Notes under the pieces: generated by a model
Seen by the model: the letters and a program-made list of their open reading frames with translations, nothing else
Told to the model about the DNA's origin: nothing
Databases searched by the model: none
Program-made: the position numbers and the translations under genes
NCBI GenBank assembly: GCA_017435465.1
Contig: JAFSEX010000062.1
Span: 1 to 36,592, forward strand
DNA: 36,592 nt
Direction: 5' to 3'
DNA from: Bacilli bacterium
Lineage (GTDB): Bacteria; Bacillota_I; Bacilli_A; RF39; UBA660
Part shown: piece after piece, positions 9,439 to 18,176 of the stretch
Position numbering within the stretch: the stretch's first letter is position 1
Layout of the letters: each line of letters begins with the position of its first letter

Positions 9439-9855
9439 ATGGAAGATTTAGTTCTAATATCTATAAAAACAAAATATGCTAATCAAATTTTTGATGGTAC
9501 TAAAATATATGAATATAGAAGAAAAAGTATTGGTGAAAAAAATTGTAATAAAAAAATTTTTGTTTATTCCTCTGAAAAAGAAAAAACGATTGTAGGTTAT
9601 ATAATTGTTGAAAAGATACTTGAAGGAAGTGTAGATTACATATTAGAAGTAACTAATAATAAGAATAATTCTGAAATTATTAATTATTTTAGTGGGTGTG
9701 ATAAGGGTTATGCGCTAAAAATTTCAAAAGCAGTTAAATATGAAAAGCCATTATCTTTAGAAGAAATTAAAAAACATGATAAAAAATTTGTTGTTCCACA
9801 ATTTTATCGTTATATAAAACAAAATGAATATATATATAATAAGTTAAAAATATAA
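9439..9855 (+). CDS. ASCH-domain (PUA-like) protein
   Basis: A 138-aa protein whose first 30 residues (LISIKTKYANQIFDGTKIYEYRRK) match the ASCH pattern: an SIKxxYAxxIxxGxKxxExRR-type block, then a beta-rich segment (KIFVYSSEKEKTIVGYI) and a C-terminal FYRYIKQ block. ASCH/PUA-like folds are thought to bind RNA or modified nucleotides; some relatives have hydrolase activity. It is the first gene rightward of oriC, divergent from dnaA, about 115 bp before rpmH. Specific function is unknown. Confidence 0.8.
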   Translation: MEDLVLISIKTKYANQIFDGTKIYEYRRKSIGEKNCNKKIFVYSSEKEKTIVGYIIVEKILEGSVDYILEVTNNKNNSEIINYFSGCDKGYALKISKAVKYEKPLSLEEIKKHDKKFVVPQFYRYIKQNEYIYNKLKI

Positions 9856-9894
9856 AATTATTTCTAACTTTTTTAGTTAAATTACCCAAAAATA

Positions 9895-9922
9895 TTGACA
9901 AAAAATAATATTTCCTTATAAT
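9895..9922 (+). promoter_or_regulatory. Consensus promoter for rpmH
   Basis: TTGACA at 9895-9900, a 16-bp spacer, and TATAAT at 9917-9922, both hexamers perfect. The rpmH start is about 50 bp downstream with GGAGGTG at 9955-9961. It fits strong expression of a ribosomal-protein gene. Confidence 0.9.
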
Positions 9923-9970
9923 TATATATGCGTTCAAGAAATTAACTTAGATCTGGAGGTGTGAATTAAT

Positions 9971-10093
9971 ATGAAAAGAACTTATCAACCAAACAATAGA
10001 AAAAAACAAAAAAAACACGGATTTTTTGCTCGTGTAAAAAGTAGAGTATTATCAAGTAGAAGAAGAAAAGGTCGTAAAAGACTTAGTAAATAA
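9971..10093 (+). CDS. rpmH: 50S ribosomal protein L34
   Basis: A 40-residue, highly basic protein beginning [12 protein letters not shown] and ending [11 protein letters not shown], the two signature blocks of bL34. It is about four residues shorter than the usual 44, with the gap in the central MxTKNGRKVL region. It has a strong Shine-Dalgarno (GGAGGTG at 9955-9961) and a consensus promoter. rnpA follows after an intergenic hairpin, the standard rpmH-rnpA arrangement beside oriC. Confidence 0.97.
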   Translation: MKRTYQPNNRKKQKKHGFFARVKSRVLSSRRRKGRKRLSK

Positions 10094-10102
10094 TGACTAG
10101 TG

Positions 10103-10125
10103 CCACTGTTATGCAGTGGTTTTTT
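10103..10125 (+). terminator. rpmH-rnpA attenuating terminator
   Basis: CCACTG (10103-10108), loop TTATG, CAGTGG (10114-10119), then six T's. It lies between rpmH and rnpA and would lower rnpA output relative to L34. rnpA is presumably transcribed by read-through. Confidence 0.85.
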
Positions 10126-10146
10126 ACTATTAAAAGGGTGAATTGT

Positions 10147-10479
10147 ATGAAAAAAATTAATATAGTAAAAAAGAATCAAGATTTTAGTACTATTCTAAAT
10201 AATAGAAAAAAAATTGGAAATAAATACTTAGTTATATATTATAAGGAGAATAATCTATCATTAAATAGATATGGAATTAGTGTTAGTAAAAAGTTAGGTA
10301 ATGCAGTAACTAGAAATAAAATAAAAAGACAAGTTAAAAATATTATAGATAAGAATGAAAATCTATTTAAAAAAAATCAAGATTATATTATAATAATTAG
10401 GAAGGACTTTATAGATTTAAAATTTGAATCTAAAGAACAAATAATTAAAAATCTAATAAGTACTAATGAGTGGAGATGA
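10147..10479 (+). CDS. rnpA: Ribonuclease P protein component
   Basis: Protein cofactor (110 aa) of RNase P, which matures tRNA 5' ends. The family signature RYGISVSKKLGNAVTRNKIKRQ contains the conserved RNxxKR RNA-binding motif. The start at 10147 is chosen for its AAGGGTG ribosome site; an upstream in-frame ATG at 10093 would begin inside the rpmH stop and run through the terminator hairpin. It ends 4 bp before yidC. Confidence 0.95.
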   Translation: MKKINIVKKNQDFSTILNNRKKIGNKYLVIYYKENNLSLNRYGISVSKKLGNAVTRNKIKRQVKNIIDKNENLFKKNQDYIIIIRKDFIDLKFESKEQIIKNLISTNEWR

Positions 10480-10483
10480 AAAA

Positions 10484-11413
10484 ATGACTAGAAAGAAAAT
10501 TTTAATTGTTTTACTATCCGTAATGTTTTTAACAACAGGATGTACACAAACTTTAAAGAATAAAGATGGGAAAGTAGTTACATATGAAAAAACTGGTCAA
10601 TCAATAACTGAAAATATCTTATGTAAACCTACAAATAAAGATGTAATAGATATATATAAGGAAAATGATGTTAAAATTGATAAACTACCAGAATGTGATT
10701 CATTTAGTGTTACTGATGGTGGATATGAAGGTTTATGGACAACAATCTTTGTTAAACCACTAGCTTGGTTAATTTTAACAATTGGAAAATATTTAAAAAA
10801 TTATGGATTTGGTTTAATAATAGTAAGTATTTTAATAAGGGTAGTTGCTATACCAATAACTAAAAAGACTGCAATGCAATCTGAAAATATGAAAAAAGCA
10901 CAACCAGAAATTGATAGAATAGAGAAGAAATATAAAAATAAACCACAAGATGATCAAACAGTAATGATGCAAAAAACACAAGAAACTTTAGCAGTTTATA
11001 AAAAATATAATATTAATCCAATGTCTGGATGTTTATTCTCAATGTTACAAATTCCTTTATTTTTCGCATTTTTAGAAGCAGTTAATAGATTACCAGCTTT
11101 ATTTGAAGAAACATTCTTAGGATTGCATTTAGGAACTAATCCAGTAGTCGCACTTACAAACGGACAATATTATTACATTATATTATTATTAGCAACTATC
11201 GCAACAACTTATTTTTCATTTAAATTAAATGCAACTGCAACATCACCTGATCAAGAACAACAAATGAAATTTATGACAAGATTTATGATGGTGTTTATTG
11301 CAATCGCATCATTTAGTTTACCAGCAGGTATTGCAATTTATTGGATTTCTTCAAATCTATTTACAGTTGCACAAAATTTATTGGTAAAAAGAAAAAGTAA
11401 GGAGAGTAAGTAG
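10484..11413 (+). CDS. yidC: Membrane protein insertase YidC/SpoIIIJ (lipoprotein type)
   Basis: YidC/Oxa1 insertase (309 aa) that inserts and folds membrane proteins. A lipoprotein signal peptide ends in LTTGC with the lipid-modified Cys20. A periplasmic-side loop follows, then the conserved core starting around the GLWTTIFVKPLAWL segment with about five membrane spans and a basic C-terminus (KRKSKESK). The start is set at 10484 because GGAGATG lies just upstream; an earlier in-frame ATG at 10466 overlaps rnpA. Sits in the rpmH-rnpA-yidC-jag block. In spore-formers the SpoIIIJ paralogue works with SpoIIIAE; which type this is cannot be told. Confidence 0.95.
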   Translation: MTRKKILIVLLSVMFLTTGCTQTLKNKDGKVVTYEKTGQSITENILCKPTNKDVIDIYKENDVKIDKLPECDSFSVTDGGYEGLWTTIFVKPLAWLILTIGKYLKNYGFGLIIVSILIRVVAIPITKKTAMQSENMKKAQPEIDRIEKKYKNKPQDDQTVMMQKTQETLAVYKKYNINPMSGCLFSMLQIPLFFAFLEAVNRLPALFEETFLGLHLGTNPVVALTNGQYYYIILLLATIATTYFSFKLNATATSPDQEQQMKFMTRFMMVFIAIASFSLPAGIAIYWISSNLFTVAQNLLVKRKSKESK

Positions 11414-11414
11414 T

Positions 11415-12023
11415 ATGGAAAAATATACATTTAGTGGTAAAACAATAGAAGAAGCTACTAATAAAGCATTAGAAGAATTAAATGTTAATTTTGAAGACAT
11501 TATAATAAATGAAAAAGAAAAAAAACAAGGTTTATTTAGTGGTAAAAAAGTAGAAATAGAAATTATTAAAAAAAGTGATATAGTTAATGATATTAATGAT
11601 TTCCTACTTAATACAACTTCACTAATGGGACTTGATACTCAAATAGAAATAAAAGTTAGAGATAATACTGTTAGTATGAGAATGTTTTCAAATAATAATC
11701 CAATTTTAATTGGTAAAAATGGACAAACATTATCAGCATTTCAAACAATTATCAAACAAATGCTTTCAGTAAAATATAATACTAAAATGAACATTATTTT
11801 AGATGTTGAACATTATAAAGAAAAACAAATAAAAAATATTGAGTATATTGCAAAGAAAACAGCTAGAGAAGTAGTACGTACGAAAATTGAAGCAAAATTA
11901 GATCCAATGAATTCTTATCAAAGAAGAGCAGTACATAATGTCCTAACTAATTTTAGAGGTGTTTATACTGAAAGTGTTGGAGAAGAGCCAAATCGTGCAA
12001 TAGTAATTAAACCAAAAAATTAA
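11415..12023 (+). CDS. jag: RNA-binding protein Jag/KhpB
   Basis: A 202-aa protein with a Jag-N domain (about residues 1-52, FSGKTIEEATNKALEEL), a KH domain with the IGKNGQT loop (about 95-102) and a C-terminal R3H domain (SYQRRAVHNVL, residues about 155-165). KhpB partners KhpA in RNA binding and influences cell envelope genes. It starts 1 bp after the yidC stop with AAGGAGAG overlapping the yidC end, and is followed by a strong terminator. Confidence 0.95.
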   Translation: MEKYTFSGKTIEEATNKALEELNVNFEDIIINEKEKKQGLFSGKKVEIEIIKKSDIVNDINDFLLNTTSLMGLDTQIEIKVRDNTVSMRMFSNNNPILIGKNGQTLSAFQTIIKQMLSVKYNTKMNIILDVEHYKEKQIKNIEYIAKKTAREVVRTKIEAKLDPMNSYQRRAVHNVLTNFRGVYTESVGEEPNRAIVIKPKN

Positions 12024-12052
12024 AAACAATATATACAACATATTGTTTTTTT
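12022..12052 (+). terminator. Terminator of the rpmH-jag operon
   Basis: AAAAACAATAT (12022-12032) pairs with ATATTGTTTTT (12040-12050) around a 7-nt loop and runs into T's. It directly follows the jag stop. Confidence 0.88.
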
Positions 12053-12053
12053 A

Positions 12054-12062
12054 TGCTATAAT
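12054..12062 (+). promoter_or_regulatory. Extended -10 promoter for the membrane/M15 peptidase gene
   Basis: TGCTATAAT, an extended -10 with perfect TATAAT at 12057-12062, lies immediately after the jag terminator and 22 bp before the start codon. No good -35 is visible; extended -10 elements can function without one. Confidence 0.6.
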
Positions 12063-12084
12063 TATTTGAATAGAGGGTGATAAA

Positions 12085-12996
12085 ATGATATTAGATATTC
12101 AATTTTGTGAAAATGTAAGAATTCTTAAAATATTTTATTTACTAAAAAGTATTATAACAATTATTCAAATTGCTGTTCCTATAATATTAATTGTAATGTG
12201 TTCAATTGACTTAATAAAAAATATAATAAATATTAAAGATAATCAAAATATTGTTTCAAAAATTGTTAAAAGAATGTTATCAGCTGTTATAATATTTTTT
12301 GTTCCTACAATAATAAATTTCACTCTAAATTTAGTAGGAAACGTTAATGAGCAAGTTGGTATATGTATGAATAATTCTACTAAAGAAAATATAGATATAT
12401 TACAAAAAATAGAAAATGAAAGAAGAATAGCTTTACTTGAAGCTGAAAAAATAAGAAGACAACAATATGAAGAACAACAAAAAAAAGAAAAAGAGGCAGC
12501 AGCAGAAGCTAAAAGAATAAGAAAAGAGCAGAAAAAACAAAACAATGTACTTATGGGTGATGAAGATTGTGTGGACCCAAATACAGATGGTAGAGTATAT
12601 GTTAAGAATGGAACTTTTTACATTCCTGGTAATAGGGAGTCAGGAACTGATGGGACTCAAGGTTCTGCTCCACAAGGAATGAATAGTTGTTTCTATCAAA
12701 GCTTAGGTAAATTAATAGAAGATGCTAAATCTAATGGTTATACTGTAACAGTTACATCAGGATGGAGAAGTTATTCAGCACAGGTCGCTACTTTTAATAA
12801 ATATGGTAGAAATCCTTGGAGAGCAGCAAATCCAGGTGGTTCTAGACATGGTTGGGGAATTGCTGCTGATTTAGGCTATTCACCATATAACGCCGCACTA
12901 AATTGGGTACATACAAATAGTAAAAAATATGGGTTATGGTTTAGACTAAGTCATGAAAATTGGCATATTGAGCCAATGGCATTAACTACTTATTAG
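12085..12996 (+). CDS. Membrane-anchored M15 (VanY-like) peptidase with two-helix N-terminal module
   Basis: A 303-aa protein with three parts. Residues 22-46 and 62-86 are hydrophobic helices separated by a short polar loop. This hairpin resembles the small VirB2/TrbC pilin-like membrane modules, though that is an impression only. Residues 102-154 are a charged E/K/R/Q-rich coiled coil. Residues about 190-303 form a D-Ala-D-Ala carboxypeptidase/endopeptidase domain: TSGWRSYSAQ, the zinc motif SRHGWGIAAD (His255, Asp262) and NWHIEP (His294). It probably trims peptidoglycan peptides outside the membrane. The ribosome site is GAGGGTGAT. The next gene follows after 13 bp, so the two are likely co-transcribed. 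Confidence 0.85.
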   Translation: MILDIQFCENVRILKIFYLLKSIITIIQIAVPIILIVMCSIDLIKNIINIKDNQNIVSKIVKRMLSAVIIFFVPTIINFTLNLVGNVNEQVGICMNNSTKENIDILQKIENERRIALLEAEKIRRQQYEEQQKKEKEAAAEAKRIRKEQKKQNNVLMGDEDCVDPNTDGRVYVKNGTFYIPGNRESGTDGTQGSAPQGMNSCFYQSLGKLIEDAKSNGYTVTVTSGWRSYSAQVATFNKYGRNPWRAANPGGSRHGWGIAADLGYSPYNAALNWVHTNSKKYGLWFRLSHENWHIEPMALTTY

Positions 12997-13009
12997 AAAG
13001 GATTAAGAA

Positions 13010-13714
13010 ATGAAAAGTTTAATTAAAAATTATAAAAAAGAATTTATAATAATGGGAATATTAATTGGATTAATATTAATAATATTTTTATTTCAAATAT
13101 TTCAATCAAAAGAAACTACTAATAAAATATTAGAAAATCATGATTATATAATTGAGAAAGAATCATTGAAAGAAGAAAATATTATTACGCATAGATTACC
13201 ATATATAAATTTAAATAATAAGGCTGCTGAATTAATAAATAAAGAAATTATTTCAAAATATTATTTATTAAAAGAAACTGAAAATAGTATTTTCGATTAT
13301 ACATACACTAAAACAGATGATATTATATCATTATTAATAACATCATCAATTTGCGAATATGGTGATTCATGTAAAGCTGAATATATTTCATATAATTTTG
13401 ATATCAAAAACAATAAATTATTAAATAATGAAGATTTATTGAATATGTATAATTATGATTTGGATATTATAGAAAAAACAATAAAAAATAAATTAAACGA
13501 ATATTACAATCATGAATTAACCAATAAATATATTGATAAAAATATGAGTTTTGAACAATATTTAAGTGATAGAAATATTGATGATTATAATGATGTGAAT
13601 ATTTATATAAATAAAGATAATAAAATTATAATTTATAAAACTTACACATTAAGTTCTGGTATAAGTATTGATGAAGAATTTATCTCTAATCCTTTTGAAT
13701 TTGAAATTAATTAG
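13010..13714 (+). CDS. Single-pass membrane protein, possibly DUF3298/RsiV-like extracellular domain
   Basis: A 234-aa protein. Residues about 12-32 form one membrane span after a basic N-terminus, so the rest is extracellular. The exported part (THRLPYINLNNKAAELINKEI, later YISYNFDIKNNKLLNNEDL) has the layout of DUF4163/DUF3298 domains found in RsiV and in cell-wall-associated proteins: an early conserved Pro-Asn-Ile-type strand, then a 'NxxSYNFD..LL...DL' region. This is a tentative match. It likely shares an operon with the upstream peptidase, which suggests an envelope role. A terminator follows directly. Confidence 0.6.
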   Translation: MKSLIKNYKKEFIIMGILIGLILIIFLFQIFQSKETTNKILENHDYIIEKESLKEENIITHRLPYINLNNKAAELINKEIISKYYLLKETENSIFDYTYTKTDDIISLLITSSICEYGDSCKAEYISYNFDIKNNKLLNNEDLLNMYNYDLDIIEKTIKNKLNEYYNHELTNKYIDKNMSFEQYLSDRNIDDYNDVNIYINKDNKIIIYKTYTLSSGISIDEEFISNPFEFEIN

Positions 13715-13741
13715 AAAAGAAGAAAAATTTCTTCTTTTTTT
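13715..13741 (+). terminator. Terminator after the DUF3298-like gene
   Basis: AAAAGAAGAAA (13715-13725) pairs with TTTCTTCTTTT (13728-13738) and continues into T's, immediately after the stop codon. The loop is tiny, so the top pairs probably open. Confidence 0.75.
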
Positions 13742-13760
13742 GTATTATATGATAAAATTG

Positions 13761-13769
13761 TGGTATAAT
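13761..13769 (+). promoter_or_regulatory. Extended -10 promoter for the mnmE operon
   Basis: TGGTATAAT (TATAAT at 13764-13769) lies 35 bp before mnmE. The surrounding TTGTGGTATAATTATCAA also occurs upstream of the DUF1934-argS operon near 22740. Confidence 0.65.
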
Positions 13770-13804
13770 TATCAATCGAAAAGAAAAAGAAAGCAGGAAT
13801 TAAT

Positions 13805-15160
13805 ATGAATGATACAATAGTTGCGATTTCAACACCAATAAGTGTTGGTGCTATTTCAATAATTAGGGTTAGTGGTGATGACTCAATAAATATTGTTAAT
13901 AAAGTATTTAAAGGTAAAGATTTAAATACTGTAAATTCTCATACAATAAATTATGGACATATTATAGATAAAGATAAAATAATAGATGAAGTTTTAGTAA
14001 GTATTATGAAAGCACCTAAAACCTTCACAAAGGAAGATATAGTTGAAATTAATTGTCATGGAGGAATTGCAACTACTAATAAAATATTAGAAATATTATT
14101 AAATAATGGATGTAGATTAGCTGAACCTGGTGAATTTACAAAAAGAGCATTCCTTAATGGTAGAATAGATTTAGTTGAAGCAGAATCAGTAATGGATTTA
14201 ATAAATTCGAAAACTGAATTAACTAGAAAAATGGCAATTAATGGAGTAGAAGGTAAAATTTCTAACTTAATAAAAGAATTAAGACAATCAATTATAGAAA
14301 TTCTTGCTAATATAGAAGTAAATATAGATTATCCTGAATATGAAGATGCTATTATTATTACAAATAATATATTAGAAGAAAAATTAACATATATTAAATC
14401 TGAAATAAATAAAATTTTAGAAAAATCAGAAAATACAAAAATATATAAAGATGGAATAAAAATTGGTATTTTTGGTAAACCAAATGTAGGAAAAAGTAGT
14501 ATTTTAAATGCTCTTTTAGAAGAAGATAAAGCAATTGTAACAGATATTGAAGGTACAACAAGAGATGTGGTAGAAGGTACATTTATTTTAAATGGAATAT
14601 CAATTAATATTATAGATACTGCTGGAATTAGAAAAACTGATGATATCGTAGAAAAAATTGGTGTAGAAAAAAGTAAAAAAATAATTGATGAAGTTGATTT
14701 AATAATTGTAGTATTAAACAATAATGAAGAGTTATCAAATGATGATAAAGAAATTTTAGAACAAACTAAAAATAAAAATAGAATTATTGTTATAAATAAA
14801 AATGATTTAGAAAGAAAATTAGATATTAAATATCTAAAAGATGAAAATGTTATAACAAGTAATACATTAAATGACAATGGTTTAAATGAATTAAAAGATA
14901 AAATAATAGAATTATTTAATATAGGAAATATAGAAGAAAAAGATTTGACATATTTAAGTAGTGCAAGAAGTATATCATTATTGAAAAAATGTGTAGAAAT
15001 TATTAACGAAATAGATATTTCAATTTTAAATGATATCCCAGTAGATATGATTCAAATTGATTTAAAAAATATATGGGATATTTTAGGAGAAATAATTGGT
15101 GAATCATATTCTGATGAACTTATTGATCAATTATTCACACAATTTTGTTTAGGGAAGTAA
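13805..15160 (+). CDS. mnmE: tRNA modification GTPase MnmE
   Basis: A 451-aa GTPase that, with MnmG, makes (carboxymethyl)aminomethyl-uridine at tRNA wobble position 34. The N-terminal folate-binding domain begins MNDTIVAISTPISVGAISIIR. The G domain has P-loop GKPNVGKSS (residues 224-232), DIEGTTRD, DTAGIRKT and NKND. The C-terminus ends FCLGK, the CIGK-type motif with the catalytic cysteine. It leads an operon with mnmG and rsmG, separated only by a small membrane protein gene. Confidence 0.97.
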   Translation: MNDTIVAISTPISVGAISIIRVSGDDSINIVNKVFKGKDLNTVNSHTINYGHIIDKDKIIDEVLVSIMKAPKTFTKEDIVEINCHGGIATTNKILEILLNNGCRLAEPGEFTKRAFLNGRIDLVEAESVMDLINSKTELTRKMAINGVEGKISNLIKELRQSIIEILANIEVNIDYPEYEDAIIITNNILEEKLTYIKSEINKILEKSENTKIYKDGIKIGIFGKPNVGKSSILNALLEEDKAIVTDIEGTTRDVVEGTFILNGISINIIDTAGIRKTDDIVEKIGVEKSKKIIDEVDLIIVVLNNNEELSNDDKEILEQTKNKNRIIVINKNDLERKLDIKYLKDENVITSNTLNDNGLNELKDKIIELFNIGNIEEKDLTYLSSARSISLLKKCVEIINEIDISILNDIPVDMIQIDLKNIWDILGEIIGESYSDELIDQLFTQFCLGK

Positions 15161-15175
15161 GAGGGTATGGTTATA

Positions 15176-15601
15176 ATGAAATATGTAAATAAAGATTTAA
15201 TAAAAAAAATAGCAACAGGGGCAATTGGAATAACATTTATTATCGGAGCAAATAAATTTGTATATAATTATGAAGTACAATATCAAGATATCGAAACAAT
15301 GTATAAAATGGAGAATGTAGTTAAAGATGATTCTGGAAAAATATACAAAATTTTCGAACCAGGAGAACATAAAATTACAATAACAAGGAATGATTTAATT
15401 TATAATTCAGAAAATTTTGAGGGTTATATTATTGAATCTGTAAAAAAAGATGTTTTACATCTTCCAATGAATTTAAAAATAATATATGTAAATACTGAAC
15501 CAGTAATTGTTAAAGCTACAGAAGTAGATGATAATATTGTATATTTTAATGAATTTGGTACTCCACAAAAAAATAAAGAATTAACAAAACAAAAAAAATA
15601 G
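15176..15601 (+). CDS. Small membrane-anchored protein of unknown function
   Basis: About 141 aa. A hydrophobic segment near residues 10-28 (IATGAIGITFIIGANKF) follows a basic N-terminus; the remainder is polar and beta-strand-rich and probably extracytoplasmic. The start at 15176 is chosen because GAGGG at 15161-15165 lies only 1 nt from the earlier in-frame ATG at 15167 but 10 nt from this one. It sits between mnmE and mnmG, with 15 bp before it and 12 bp after, and is certainly co-transcribed. I do not recognise the family; B. subtilis has no gene here. Confidence 0.7.
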   Translation: MKYVNKDLIKKIATGAIGITFIIGANKFVYNYEVQYQDIETMYKMENVVKDDSGKIYKIFEPGEHKITITRNDLIYNSENFEGYIIESVKKDVLHLPMNLKIIYVNTEPVIVKATEVDDNIVYFNEFGTPQKNKELTKQKK

Positions 15602-15613
15602 GGAAGTGATACT

Positions 15614-17470
15614 ATGAATTATGAAATTATAGTAGTTGGTGCAGGTCATGCAGGTTGTGAAGCTGCTTTAGCATCTGCAAGAAAAGGTCATAAAACATTA
15701 TTAGTAACTGGAAATATAAATAATGTAGCAAGTATGCCATGTAATCCATCAATTGGAGGAAGTGCGAAGGGGATAGTTGTAAGAGAAATAGATGCACTTG
15801 GTGGACAAATGGGTAAAACTGCTGATAAAACTCATATTCAAATTAAAATGCTTAATTCATCTAAAGGACCTGCGGTTAGAAGTTTAAGAGCGCAAGGAGA
15901 TAAAGTTACATATCCAAAAGAAATGTTAAAGGAATTACAAAATCAAGAAAACTTGGATGTATTAGAAGCAATTGTTGAAGATTTAATTGTAGAAAATAAT
16001 AAAATAGGTGGGATTGTATTAGAAGATGGTACAAAAATTACTAGTAATATAGTAATTTTAACAACAGGTACATATTTAAAATCAGATATTTTAGTAGGGG
16101 ATACTAGAACAAGAAAAGGTCCAAATGATGAAAAGCCATCTTTATATTTAAGTGATAATTTAAAAAAATTAGGTTTTGATATTATAAGACTTAAAACTGG
16201 AACTCCTCCAAGATTAGATAGACATACAATTGATTATACAAAAACTAGAAGAGAAGATGGTGATTCAACTCCTTGGACATTTAGTTTTGATAATGAACCA
16301 TTATATGATATTGAAAAACAAGAACCATGTTATTTAATATATACCAATGAAAATACCCATAATATAATTATGGAAAATTTAAACAAATCAAGTATGTATG
16401 GTGGATATGTTGAAGGTGTAGGTCCAAGATATTGTCCATCTATTGAAGATAAAGTAGTTAGATTTAGTGATAAAGATAGACATCAATTATTTTTGGAGCC
16501 AGAAAGTTTATATTATGATGATATATATCTACAGGGTTTTTCAACTAGTATGCCATATGATGTACAAGAAAAAATGGTTCACAGCTTAGAAGGATTAGAA
16601 AATGTTAAAATTTTAAAATATGCATATGCGATTGAGTACGATGCAATTAATCCATTACAAATGAATGCTTCATTAGAAAGTAAAATAATAGAAAATTTAT
16701 ATACTGCCGGACAAATTAATGGAACTAGTGGATATGAAGAAGCAGCTGCACAAGGTTTAATTGCAGGTATTAATGCTGCACTAAAATTAGAAGAAAAAGA
16801 ACCATTAATCTTAAAAAGAAATGAAGCATATATTGGTGTATTAATTGATGATTTAGTTACAAAAGGTACTATGGAACCATATAGATTATTAACTTCACGT
16901 GCTGAATTTAGATTACTTCTTCGTCATGATAATGCTGATTTAAGACTTAGAAGATATGGTTATGAGGTGGGTTTAATAGATAATGAAAGATATACTAAAC
17001 TAGTAGATAAAGAAAATAAAATAAATAAATTAACTATATTTTTACAAGAAAATAAAGTTACTCCAACAAAACAAATTAATGAATATTTAGAAAACTTAAA
17101 TTCCGCTAAATTAAAAGATGGTATTACTCTATATGATTTATTAAAACGTCCAGAAATTAAAATAACAAATATATGTGAATTATTTGATATAGATTATTCA
17201 AATGAAATCTTAGAACAAGTTGAAATAAATATTAAATATGAAGGATATATTAAGAAAACTATTAGAGAAGCAGAAAAAATGTTAAATTTAGAAAATAAAA
17301 AAATACCTGAAAATTTAGATTACTCTGAAATACCAAATTTAGCATCAGAGGCAAGAGAAAAATTAATTAAAGTTAAACCAACATCAATTGGACAAGCAGC
17401 AAGAATAAGTGGAGTTAATCCATCAGATATATCAATAATAATGGTATATTTAAAAAAGAAAGGGTGTTAA
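15614..17470 (+). CDS. mnmG: tRNA uridine-5-carboxymethylaminomethyl synthesis enzyme MnmG (GidA)
   Basis: A 618-aa FAD-dependent partner of MnmE. The N-terminal dinucleotide-binding motif is VGAGHAGCEAALASARKG (from residue 8). GidA signatures are seen further on: GGSAKGIVVREIDALGGQMG, TGTPPRLDRHTIDY, and NGTSGYEEAAAQGLIAG. The C-terminal helical domain ends ISGVNPSDISIIMVYLKK. Length is normal. rsmG begins 1 bp after the stop. Confidence 0.97.
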   Translation: MNYEIIVVGAGHAGCEAALASARKGHKTLLVTGNINNVASMPCNPSIGGSAKGIVVREIDALGGQMGKTADKTHIQIKMLNSSKGPAVRSLRAQGDKVTYPKEMLKELQNQENLDVLEAIVEDLIVENNKIGGIVLEDGTKITSNIVILTTGTYLKSDILVGDTRTRKGPNDEKPSLYLSDNLKKLGFDIIRLKTGTPPRLDRHTIDYTKTRREDGDSTPWTFSFDNEPLYDIEKQEPCYLIYTNENTHNIIMENLNKSSMYGGYVEGVGPRYCPSIEDKVVRFSDKDRHQLFLEPESLYYDDIYLQGFSTSMPYDVQEKMVHSLEGLENVKILKYAYAIEYDAINPLQMNASLESKIIENLYTAGQINGTSGYEEAAAQGLIAGINAALKLEEKEPLILKRNEAYIGVLIDDLVTKGTMEPYRLLTSRAEFRLLLRHDNADLRLRRYGYEVGLIDNERYTKLVDKENKINKLTIFLQENKVTPTKQINEYLENLNSAKLKDGITLYDLLKRPEIKITNICELFDIDYSNEILEQVEINIKYEGYIKKTIREAEKMLNLENKKIPENLDYSEIPNLASEAREKLIKVKPTSIGQAARISGVNPSDISIIMVYLKKKGC

Positions 17471-17471
17471 A

Positions 17472-18176
17472 ATGTCTGAAATAGAATTTTTAAATGCCTT
17501 AAAAGATATAAATATAATTTTAACTAATGACCAACTTGAACAATTAAATACTTATTATGAATTATTAATTGAATATAATAAAGTTATGAATTTAACTGGA
17601 ATTACAGATAAAAAAGATGTATATTTAAAACATTTTTATGATTCATTAACTTTAAATAAAATTATTGATTTAACTAGTATTGATACATTATGTGATATAG
17701 GAACAGGGGCAGGATTTCCTGGAGTAGTTTTGAAAATTGTATTTCCTAATTTAAAAATAACATTAGTTGATTCATTAAATAAAAGAATTAACTTCTTAAA
17801 CACTGTTATAGATAATTTAAAATTAGAAAATATAGAAGCGATTCACGAAAGAGCAGAAGTATTCTCAATAAATAATATTGAAAAATATGATGTTATAACA
17901 GCTCGTGCAGTTGCGAAATTAAATATCCTATTAGAATTATCAGTTCAAGCAATCAAAATAAATGGATATTTTATTGCAATGAAATCTAATGTTGAAGAAG
18001 AAATAAATAATATTGATAAAACTTTAGAAAAATTAAAGTGTAAATTTATTAATAAAATAGAATTTAAACTTCCTATTGAAAATAGTAATAGAACACTAGT
18101 TAGAATAGAAAAACTAGATAAAACTCCAAGTACTTATCCAAGAAAATTTGAACAAATTAAAAAGAAACCGTTGTAA
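17472..18176 (+). CDS. rsmG: 16S rRNA (guanine527-N7)-methyltransferase
   Basis: A 234-aa Rossmann-fold methyltransferase that modifies G527 of 16S rRNA using SAM. The SAM-binding motif is DIGTGAGFPG (residues 75-84), preceded by the family block KVMNLTG and followed by VDSLNKRINFL. Loss of this enzyme gives low-level streptomycin resistance in several bacteria. It is the last gene of the mnmE operon; a terminator overlaps its stop. Confidence 0.95.
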   Translation: MSEIEFLNALKDINIILTNDQLEQLNTYYELLIEYNKVMNLTGITDKKDVYLKHFYDSLTLNKIIDLTSIDTLCDIGTGAGFPGVVLKIVFPNLKITLVDSLNKRINFLNTVIDNLKLENIEAIHERAEVFSINNIEKYDVITARAVAKLNILLELSVQAIKINGYFIAMKSNVEEEINNIDKTLEKLKCKFINKIEFKLPIENSNRTLVRIEKLDKTPSTYPRKFEQIKKKPL

